From contig JAKEHF010000117.1 in the NCBI GenBank assembly GCA_022615295.1, positions 1 to 11,239 of the forward strand: a DNA stretch of 11,239 bases. Reading direction: 5' to 3'. The stretch's first letter is position 1; every line of letters starts with the position of its first letter. The position numbers and the translations under genes are program-made. The notes beneath the pieces are model-generated. The model was not told where the DNA came from. It ran no database searches and saw nothing but the letters and a program-made list of their open reading frames with translations. The stretch is from Actinomycetota bacterium (lineage in GTDB: Bacteria; Actinomycetota; Acidimicrobiia; Spongiisociales; ZC4RG35). Below are positions 6,284 to 11,239 of this stretch, one piece after another.

Positions 6284-7493
6284 AGCTGCGGAGGACCTCC
6301 ACCACGTAGTCGATGTCGGCCTCGGTGTGATCGGCGTTCACCTGGAACCTGATCTCCTCGTCCCCCTTGGGCACCACCGGGAAGTTGAGACCGGTCGCCA
6401 GGACGCCATGGTGGAGCAGATGCTCCACGAGAGCCGAGGTCCGCTCGGTGTCGCGCACCATGAGTGGCACCACGGGATGGGGGCCGGGGATCGTCTCGTA
6501 ACCGGCATGGACCAGACCCGACTCGAAACGCATCGTCATCTCGGCGAGATGCTCGAGGAGCTCCTCGCCCTCGGTCGAGTCCACGATCGACACCGCGGTG
6601 TCGGCCGCGGCGGCCTCACCTGCGGTGATCGAGTTGGAGTAGACGTACAACGGGGCCCGCTCTCGGAGATAGCCGCACACCGCCGCCGAACCGGTGACAT
6701 AGCCCCCGTTCACCCCGAACGCCTTGCCCAGGGTGCCCACCAGGACGTCGGCGCTGCCTCCGGTCACCGCCTCGGTGCCCCTGCCCCCGGCGCCAAAGGC
6801 GCCGACCCCGTGAGAGTCGTCGACTACGAGCACCACGTTCTCCGGGAAGTGGGGGTCGTGACGCTCGACGATCTCGGCCAGGGTGGCCATGCCGGCGTAG
6901 TCGCCACGCATCGAGAACACCCCGTCGGTGACGACGATGACCCGGTCCACCTCGCCGGCGAGCGACCCCAGCTTGTCATCCAACGTGGAGTAGGCGAGAT
7001 GGGGATACACGTCGCGGGCGGCGGGTCGGGCCATCCGCAACCCGTTGATGATGGAATTGTGGTTCAGCGCGTCGCTGAGGACCGCGGTGGCCGCCGTGGC
7101 CAGTGAAACCAGGGTGGAGACAACTGCGGCATAGGCGGAGGAGAACAACACGGCGTCGCCGCGGGTGTGGAACTCCGCCAGACGTCGCTCCAGGTCGACG
7201 TGGGGATGGGTCGTCCCCGAGATGAACCTGACGGCGCCGGGTCCGGTCCCGAAGTGTGCCGTCGCTCGCTCCTCGGCCTCGATAACGGCCGGATGATGGG
7301 CGAGACCCAGATACCCGTTGGAGTTCATGCGGAGGAACTCCACGTCTGATCCGGCTAGCCGATAGCGGCGGCCATGTCCGCCATGTGGCGGGACCACGTC
7401 GGTGATCACCTTCTCCGCACCCTTGGCCGTGCCGGCGACTTCGAGCTGGGTGACCTCCCCGGCGAGCACGCTGTCGAGACGGTCGTGACCCAT
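6273..7493 (-). CDS. PLP-dependent alpha-oxoamine synthase (2-amino-3-ketobutyrate CoA ligase-like)
   Basis: 406 residues, fold-type I aminotransferase class II. It condenses an amino acid with an acyl-CoA, or runs the reverse. Visible motifs are NSNGYLGL (57-64), FGTGPGAVRFISGT (81-94), LNHNSII with His145, DDSHGVG (225-231) with PLP-contacting Asp225 and His228, and GTLGKAFG (253-260) with Schiff-base Lys257, then PLYVYSNS (281-288). The DDSH, GTLGKA and YSNS wording resembles glycine C-acetyltransferase (Kbl) more than BioF, but no threonine dehydrogenase (tdh) is adjacent, so substrate remains open. The ATG at 7493 is chosen: the same frame stays open upstream to 7907 only as antisense to the dehydrogenase gene. 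TAAACC sits 7 nt before the ATG and GGAG lies closer. It is divergent from the dehydrogenase at 7528. Confidence 0.9.
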   Translation of the reverse strand: MGHDRLDSVLAGEVTQLEVAGTAKGAEKVITDVVPPHGGHGRRYRLAGSDVEFLRMNSNGYLGLAHHPAVIEAEERATAHFGTGPGAVRFISGTTHPHVDLERRLAEFHTRGDAVLFSSAYAAVVSTLVSLATAATAVLSDALNHNSIINGLRMARPAARDVYPHLAYSTLDDKLGSLAGEVDRVIVVTDGVFSMRGDYAGMATLAEIVERHDPHFPENVVLVVDDSHGVGAFGAGGRGTEAVTGGSADVLVGTLGKAFGVNGGYVTGSAAVCGYLRERAPLYVYSNSITAGEAAAADTAVSIVDSTEGEELLEHLAEMTMRFESGLVHAGYETIPGPHPVVPLMVRDTERTSALVEHLLHHGVLATGLNFPVVPKGDEEIRFQVNADHTEADIDYVVEVLRSFSS

Positions 7494-7506
7494 CGGCTCC
7501 GGTTTA

Positions 7507-7522
7507 GCAGGTCGTAGCCTGC
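7507..7522. promoter_or_regulatory. Short inverted repeat in a 34-bp divergent promoter
   Basis: GCAGG (7507-7511) and CCTGC (7518-7522) form a 5-bp inverted repeat with a 6-nt spacer, centred between the candidate -10 of the PLP enzyme (TAAACC, minus strand, 7501-7506) and overlapping that of the dehydrogenase (TAGCCT, 7515-7520). It is short enough to be chance. Confidence 0.25.
7515..7520 (+). promoter_or_regulatory. Candidate -10 element for beta-hydroxyacid dehydrogenase (leaderless)
   Basis: TAGCCT ends exactly 7 nt before the ATG at 7528. There is no Shine-Dalgarno in GCGGCCG between them. Confidence 0.5.
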
Positions 7523-7527
7523 GGCCG

Positions 7528-8409
7528 ATGAGCAGACTCGGATTCGTAGGCCTGGGGACCATGGGCCGCGCCATGGCCGCCAACCTGATCACCGCCGGCC
7601 ACCCCCTGATCGTGTGGAACCGCACCCCGTCCAAGGCGCGTGATCTGGGGGCCGAGGTGGTCTCCACCCCCGCCGCCCTCGGCTCCCGCTGCGATGTCGT
7701 CATGGTCTGTGTCTCCGACACCCCCGACGTGGAGGAGGTCGTCTTTGGATCCGATGGCCTCGCCTCCGGGATGAAGCCGGGGTCGATCATCGTGGACCAC
7801 TCCACGATCTCCCCATCGGTCACCGCCGACCTGGCCCGTCGCGCCGGCGACGCCGGCATCGAGTGGGTGGACGCCCCGGTGTCGGGTGGCTCCGAGGGTG
7901 CGGTCAAGGGGACTCTGGCTGTGATGGCGGGGGGGTCGGCGGCCGCCCTGGAGCGGGTGCGACCCTACCTCGACGCATACTCGTCGTCGGTCGTCCACGT
8001 GGGAGAACCGGCGGGAGCGGGGCAGATGGCAAAGCTGGTCAACCAGGTCCTCGTCACCCTCAATCAGCTCGCCGCCTCGGAGGCCCTTCTTCTCGCCTCG
8101 GGGGCCGGACTCGACCTGAGGACCACGCTGGCGGCCGTCGAGGGAGGAGCGGGCGGATCCTGGATGCTGTCCAACCGAGGCCCGCAGATGATCGAAAGGG
8201 ACTGGAGACCGGGGTTCACCATCGACCTCCAGCTCAAGGATCTCAGACTGGTTCTCGAGTCAGCCGACGAGCTGGGTGTGGTCGTCCCCGGGGCCGCCCT
8301 GGTTTTCCAGCTCTACCGGTCGCTCCAGGCGAAGGGTCTCGGCTCGGACGGGAATCACGCCCTGGTGAAGGCCCTGGAGGAGTTATCGGGGAAGCAGCTC
8401 CAAGCGTGA
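7528..8409 (+). CDS. NAD(P)-dependent beta-hydroxyacid dehydrogenase (HIBADH/GlxR family)
   Basis: 293 residues, full length for the 3-hydroxyisobutyrate dehydrogenase / tartronate semialdehyde reductase family, oxidising a beta-hydroxyacid or reducing the matching semialdehyde. The N-terminal Rossmann domain has GFVGLGTMG (5-13) and VWNRTPSK (29-36), where the Asn-Arg pair after the second strand often signals NADP preference. Substrate-binding DAPVSGG (115-121, Ser119) follows, then the catalytic GAGQMAKLVNQ (163-173) with Lys169 and Asn172, and the C-terminal helical domain with LQLKDL, Lys237. All family residues are present. It is divergent from the PLP enzyme over 34 bp and convergent with the Bcp gene. 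Co-location with an oxoamine synthase could mean a shared amino-acid catabolic route, but the substrate is not determined. Confidence 0.93.
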   Translation: MSRLGFVGLGTMGRAMAANLITAGHPLIVWNRTPSKARDLGAEVVSTPAALGSRCDVVMVCVSDTPDVEEVVFGSDGLASGMKPGSIIVDHSTISPSVTADLARRAGDAGIEWVDAPVSGGSEGAVKGTLAVMAGGSAAALERVRPYLDAYSSSVVHVGEPAGAGQMAKLVNQVLVTLNQLAASEALLLASGAGLDLRTTLAAVEGGAGGSWMLSNRGPQMIERDWRPGFTIDLQLKDLRLVLESADELGVVVPGAALVFQLYRSLQAKGLGSDGNHALVKALEELSGKQLQA

Positions 8410-8447
8410 GTAAGGAGCGTCGCTCACCGACGCCCGTTACTCACGCT
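8403..8447. terminator. Bidirectional hairpin containing both convergent stop codons
   Basis: AGCGTGAGTAA (8403-8413) and TTACTCACGCT (8437-8447) are a perfect 11-bp inverted repeat. Inside it GCGTCG (8417-8422) pairs with CGACGC (8428-8433) around a 5-nt loop, so the full stem is about 18 bp with two mismatches. The TGA of the dehydrogenase (8407-8409) and the TGA of bcp (minus strand, 8441-8443) occupy equivalent positions in the two arms. There is no T-tract on either side. Confidence 0.7.
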
Positions 8448-8890
8448 CCGAGTAGGTCGGCCTTGACCCGGGCCACGTGCCCGGTCGCCTTGACACTCCG
8501 ATAGGCCTTGATCAGCTTGCCGTCGGTGTCGACCACGAACGTCGAGCGAAGAAGACCGAGGCTCAGCTTGCCGTAGAGACTCTTCTCCCCCCAGGCCCCG
8601 AGACTCTTGGCAAGCTCGAGGTCCTCGTCGGAGAGCAGATCGAAGTTGAGATCCTCCTTCTCCCGAAACTTCCTGTTCCGCGAGGGTGGGTCGGGACTGA
8701 CCCCGACGATCCGGTAACCGGCCTCGGCAAACTGGTCGTAGCTGTCCCTGAAATCACACGACTCGACAGTGCACCCGGGGGTCATCGCCCGCGGGTAGAA
8801 GAACATCACATATTTGGAACCTGCGAAGTCCTTGTCGGTGACCGTCTCGCCGTCCTGGTTGCTGAGGCTGAAGACGACTCTGTCAGTCAT
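8441..8890 (-). CDS. bcp: Peroxiredoxin, Bcp/PrxQ family
   Basis: Thiol peroxidase of 149 residues that reduces hydrogen peroxide and organic hydroperoxides, probably with thioredoxin. The active site reads MTPGCTVESCDFRD (36-49), with peroxidatic Cys40 and resolving Cys45 five residues on, the PrxQ arrangement. Downstream FDLLSDED (83-90), GAWGEKS (98-104) and STFVVDTDGK (116-125) match Bcp closely. The N-terminus is slightly short: the family's usual Gly-x-x-APDF lead-in is reduced to VVFSLSNQDG. The ATG at 8890 is chosen because the longer open frame upstream is low-complexity sequence antiparallel to nothing conserved and lies inside the upstream gene in another frame. It overlaps the stop of the YbhN-like gene by 8 nt, so it is co-transcribed, though TACCCT 11 nt upstream could give an internal promoter. 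Confidence 0.94.
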   Translation of the reverse strand: MTDRVVFSLSNQDGETVTDKDFAGSKYVMFFYPRAMTPGCTVESCDFRDSYDQFAEAGYRIVGVSPDPPSRNRKFREKEDLNFDLLSDEDLELAKSLGAWGEKSLYGKLSLGLLRSTFVVDTDGKLIKAYRSVKATGHVARVKADLLGA

Positions 8891-9845
8891 CGGAGCCGGT
8901 GAGGGTAGCGGCGGTGGGGATCTCGCTCTTCTTGGCGGCGTCCGACCGCAGGAAGGTGGTGCCACCGGCGAGGAGGCTCAACGCCGAGGGGAGCCAGTAT
9001 GAGATCACTCGGAAGACGACGATGGGGACCGCGGTGATCGACGCAGGTATCCCGTAGGCGGCCAGGATCAGGGCGAGACCGACCTCGGTCACTCCGAGAC
9101 CTCCGGGAGTCCCTGGAAGGCCTCCGGCGATGGAGGCGACGGCGAACGAGGCCATCACCTGGAACCCGGTGACACCTACGGCGAAGGCCTCGAGCACAAG
9201 CCACAACGCCCCGGCCTCGAGGAGGAGACGGGCCCAAAGATAGAGCTGGGACTCGAGTCTCGGCGGATGGTTGGCCACCGATGCCTCGAGACGGGTGCGA
9301 ATGAACCCGGGCAGGTACCTGTTCAGCGACCGTAGGCGCCCAGAGCCGAACATCAGCACCAGACCGACTATGAGCACAAACGGTGCGATCACGACCATGG
9401 GCACCGAGGCGATTTGGGCCGCCTCGCGAGGGCGTGCGATCAGGAGACCACCCCCGGCCATGACGAGGAGCCCCGAATAGTTGAGAAGGACGGCGCGCAG
9501 GGCCGGCCCCGCCGCCCGTGACGTCTCGTCCCTTACCGTCCAGGCCATGCCCACCGGTGTGATCGCCCCGCCCGCCGGGATCAGTCGGGCGACTCCGGCA
9601 CCAACCAGTGCGGCTTTGAACGCGGACCATGGCCGCAACTCGTCGCCCACCTCGTGGACCGACTCGCGGAAGAGGAGCCCGAAGAACCACTTCGCCGATA
9701 CCTGACACACCGCCGCCAGCACCAGGAAGGCCCAAGCCGCGCCATGGATCGGGGGCACCTCGAAGGTGTTGAGCACCCAGACGGCAACCCCCGTGTAAAG
9801 GACAGCGGCAACCGCCGCGATGACGAGCACCCTCTTCGGGTTCAC
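8883..9845 (-). CDS. YbhN/UPF0104 family membrane protein (lysylphosphatidylglycerol synthase TM-like domain)
   Basis: 320 residues of polytopic inner-membrane protein, with about seven to eight hydrophobic segments from VLVIAAVAAVLYTG near the N-terminus to the last one before the charged tail. The family mark is the stretch GLPGTPGGLGVTEVGL in the C-terminal third, followed by FRVISYWLPSALSLL. This is the transmembrane (flippase-like) half of MprF alone; there is no aminoacyl-transferase domain, so it probably handles lipids or polyprenyl carriers rather than making lysyl-PG. The start is GTG at 9845, forming a GTGA overlap with the plsY-like stop; an ATG frame reaching 9938 would add arginine-rich sequence that is antisense-like overlap inside plsY. 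No promoter-like hexamer precedes it, as expected for a coupled gene. Confidence 0.85.
   Translation of the reverse strand: MNPKRVLVIAAVAAVLYTGVAVWVLNTFEVPPIHGAAWAFLVLAAVCQVSAKWFFGLLFRESVHEVGDELRPWSAFKAALVGAGVARLIPAGGAITPVGMAWTVRDETSRAAGPALRAVLLNYSGLLVMAGGGLLIARPREAAQIASVPMVVIAPFVLIVGLVLMFGSGRLRSLNRYLPGFIRTRLEASVANHPPRLESQLYLWARLLLEAGALWLVLEAFAVGVTGFQVMASFAVASIAGGLPGTPGGLGVTEVGLALILAAYGIPASITAVPIVVFRVISYWLPSALSLLAGGTTFLRSDAAKKSEIPTAATLTGSDD
8902..8907 (-). promoter_or_regulatory. Candidate internal -10 element for bcp
   Basis: On the minus strand this reads TACCCT, 11 nt before the bcp ATG and inside the end of the preceding gene. The hexamer is the one seen before other starts here, but the gap is longer, so confidence is low. 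Confidence 0.25.
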
Positions 9846-10507
9846 GGGGTCAGCGGGTCTTCGACGCCGTCGGGGACGTCGCGAACGGACACGACCTCGT
9901 CCAACACGGCGCGTCGCCAGACGGCCATCGGCTCCCAAGAGCTGTCGGGGTTGCCCTGTATGCGTCGACCGATGAGGACGGTTGACAACAGGAGCAACAG
10001 GATCGTCTCTGTGGGTGGTCTAGCCAGCGTCACCGACACCAGCGGCAACAGGCCCCAGCCGATGAACCCCGCCAGACCGCCTCCGATCCTCCATCCGGCG
10101 ATCGCCCAGCCGGCCGGCCAGATCATGAGCGCAGGATCCAGAGCCAGGAGCAGACCGGCCGAGGTTGCCAACCCCCGGCCCGAGCGCCCCCTCATCCAGA
10201 TCGACCAGTTATGACCTACCACCGCGGCGAGGCCAACCATGCCCGCCGCGCCGGGACCGAGACCGACCCGCCGGGCCAGGTAGACGGGTATCAAACCCTT
10301 CAGTCCGTCGAGGAGGGCAGCGAGGGCTCCCCATCCCTTACCAAGTTGGCGGGTGACATTGCCCGCCCCCACGTTGCGGCCACCGACGCGACGCAGGTCG
10401 ATCCCATGGGCCCGGGCCACAACCTGGGCGAACGGTATCGACCCCAGCAGATAGGCGGCCAGGAGCATGAGCGGCCAATAGAGCAATGGGACCGACAGAT
10501 CCGGCAT
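9842..10507 (-). CDS. plsY: PlsY-like glycerol-3-phosphate acyltransferase, divergent
   Basis: 221-residue polytopic membrane protein matching PlsY, which acylates glycerol-3-phosphate from acyl-phosphate to make lysophosphatidate. Three family motifs are visible: motif 1, GSIPFAQVV (22-30) running into GGRNVGAGN (42-50); motif 2, LLDGLKG (65-71); motif 3, VGHNWSIW (97-104) and GRSGRGLATSAG (107-118). Two positions differ from the usual pattern as I recall it: the common GATN is GAGN here, and GGKGVAT is SGRGLAT, so the motif-3 lysine is arginine. A hydrophilic tail of about 35 residues after the last membrane segment is longer than normal. It may be a second, specialised PlsY. It follows the histidine kinase gene by 12 nt and overlaps the YbhN-like gene by 4 nt (GTGA). 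Confidence 0.85.
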   Translation of the reverse strand: MPDLSVPLLYWPLMLLAAYLLGSIPFAQVVARAHGIDLRRVGGRNVGAGNVTRQLGKGWGALAALLDGLKGLIPVYLARRVGLGPGAAGMVGLAAVVGHNWSIWMRGRSGRGLATSAGLLLALDPALMIWPAGWAIAGWRIGGGLAGFIGWGLLPLVSVTLARPPTETILLLLLSTVLIGRRIQGNPDSSWEPMAVWRRAVLDEVVSVRDVPDGVEDPLTP

Positions 10508-10516
10508 GTGCGCCAG

Positions 10517-10522
10517 AAACTA
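10517..10522 (-). promoter_or_regulatory. Candidate -10 element for plsY-like gene
   Basis: On the minus strand TAGTTT ends 9 nt before the ATG at 10507; its TAG is the stop codon of the histidine kinase. It could give the lipid genes a promoter separate from the kinase. Confidence 0.35.
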
Positions 10523-11239
10523 GCCAGCAGCGCAGACTCTGTGAAGCGGGGACGCCCGGTCCGAGTCTCCGGCAATCGGCAGCTCGAGTCGGAAGACGCT
10601 CTCGTCGAGGTCACGCCGATATGTCAGTGACCCTCTCATCAGCTCGGCAAGCTGACGTGACACCGAGAGACCAAGACCCACCGAGCCTTTCACCCCGTGA
10701 TGCGCCGTGGAATAGGGCTCGAAGATGGTGTTCGCCTGGTCGTCGGGGACACCCTCGCCGTCGTCTCGCACTTCGAGCCAGACAAATCGATCGACCGCTC
10801 CGGACAAGACCCTGATTCCGGGCCCCCCGTAGCGCATGGCGTTGGTGAGCAGGTTACGGAGTATCTGACGCACCCGACCCGGGTCGGCGTAAGCCTCGGG
10901 GATGCTGTCCGGGACCTCGGCGACTTGCACCCCGAGCCCTTCGATGGCTGACTGAAGCTCGACCTCGAGATCGACAACCCGGGTGTGGATGGAGACCGTG
11001 CCTATCTCGGCGCGGGACGCCACCAGCAGGTCCTCGACGATGTTCGACATCTCCTGGGCCTGATCCGTGACCAGGCCGAGCAGCTCGGCACGCTCCTCGG
11101 GGCTCATCGGCTCCATGGCGCTCATTTCGGTGGTCAGGCCGAGCACCGCGGTGAGAGGTGTGCGCAACTCATGGCTCACCTTGGCTACGAACTCATCCTT
11201 GGCCCTCACCAGCTCGGTCATCGCCTCCTGCCGAGTCTT
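10520..11239 (-). CDS. Sensor histidine kinase, C-terminal part (N-terminus outside window)
   Basis: Two-component sensor kinase, with 239 residues visible from the right edge. The frame is open through the edge (KTRQEAMTELVRAK...), so sensor and linker domains lie upstream; the ATG at 11221 falls inside the helix leading to the H-box and is probably not the start, although GGAGG precedes it. HisKA: SHELRTPL with phospho-acceptor His23 of the visible part. HATPase_c: N-box RNLLTNAMRYG (Asn133), G1 DDGEGVPD (159-166), F-box IFEPY, and G2 GLGLSVSRQL. All catalytic boxes are intact. After the ATPase domain there is only a short charged tail. No response regulator is seen downstream; the gene is followed by the plsY-like gene 12 nt on, hinting at a membrane-lipid or envelope role (inference). 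Confidence 0.92.
   Translation of the reverse strand, partial: KTRQEAMTELVRAKDEFVAKVSHELRTPLTAVLGLTTEMSAMEPMSPEERAELLGLVTDQAQEMSNIVEDLLVASRAEIGTVSIHTRVVDLEVELQSAIEGLGVQVAEVPDSIPEAYADPGRVRQILRNLLTNAMRYGGPGIRVLSGAVDRFVWLEVRDDGEGVPDDQANTIFEPYSTAHHGVKGSVGLGLSVSRQLAELMRGSLTYRRDLDESVFRLELPIAGDSDRASPLHRVCAAG

Noticed and set aside
7494..7907. N-terminal extension of the PLP enzyme to an ATG at 7907
   Set aside because: It would run antisense through the conserved nucleotide-binding half of the dehydrogenase; homology-like sequence begins after the ATG at 7493.
9846..9938. N-terminal extension of the YbhN-like protein
   Set aside because: Arginine-rich and fully inside the plsY-like coding region; the GTG in the GTGA overlap immediately precedes the first membrane helix.
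11221..11239. GGAGG followed by ATG at 11221 as a true start of the histidine kinase
   Set aside because: The spacing to the ATG is only 2 nt, the frame is open to the window edge, and sensor kinases need an upstream sensor or linker region.
1..11239. Defence, phage, CRISPR, toxin-antitoxin or biosynthetic gene cluster
   Set aside because: All supported genes belong to metabolic, lipid, redox or signalling families; there are no spaced direct repeats, integrases, transposases or modular synthases.

Overview
This is a GC-rich window (third codon positions almost always G or C) with GTG starts, very few Shine-Dalgarno sequences, and acyl-CoA genes of the kind found in Actinomycetota. NodN-type MaoC, a methylcrotonyl-type acyl-CoA carboxylase and a single-cluster ferredoxin fit an environmental actinobacterium, perhaps Acidimicrobiia-like. 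That placement is inference; nothing here is diagnostic. I see no tRNA, rRNA, CRISPR array, transposase or phage gene. The content is mainly core or central metabolism, not an obvious defence or mobile system.

Left third (1-3157): the 3' part of a FabG-type SDR reductase converges on a NodN-type MaoC hydratase. The 246-bp gap between them holds two 49-nt inverted-repeat cassettes. Divergent from MaoC come an extended ferredoxin and an acyl-CoA carboxylase carboxyltransferase subunit. Middle (3208-6283): an opposite-strand DUF4230 membrane-anchored protein, then the matching biotin carboxylase/biotin-carrier subunit. A small membrane-anchored hypothetical gene follows, joined to it by a TAATG overlap, and it appears to carry a -1 frameshift. 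The carboxylase subunits, MaoC and SDR together suggest degradation or remodelling of branched or unsaturated acyl-CoAs (leucine- or isoprenoid-like), but the substrate cannot be read from the sequence.

Right part (6273-11239): a Kbl/AOS-family PLP enzyme is divergent, over only 34 bp, from a beta-hydroxyacid dehydrogenase. The dehydrogenase converges on a minus-strand operon running histidine kinase (cut by the window edge), PlsY-like acyltransferase, YbhN/UPF0104 membrane protein and Bcp peroxiredoxin. Its members are tightly packed: a 12-nt gap, a 4-nt GTGA overlap and an 8-nt overlap. The theme is membrane lipids plus peroxide protection.

The most notable non-coding signals are a recurrent TAnnnT (often TACCCT or TAGCCT) 6-9 nt before start codons, suggesting leaderless transcription; paired AACCCWGGGTT palindromes placed 13-14 nt after two convergent stop codons; and a hairpin that contains the stop codons of both genes it separates. 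I found no convincing evidence of a wholly new biological system.
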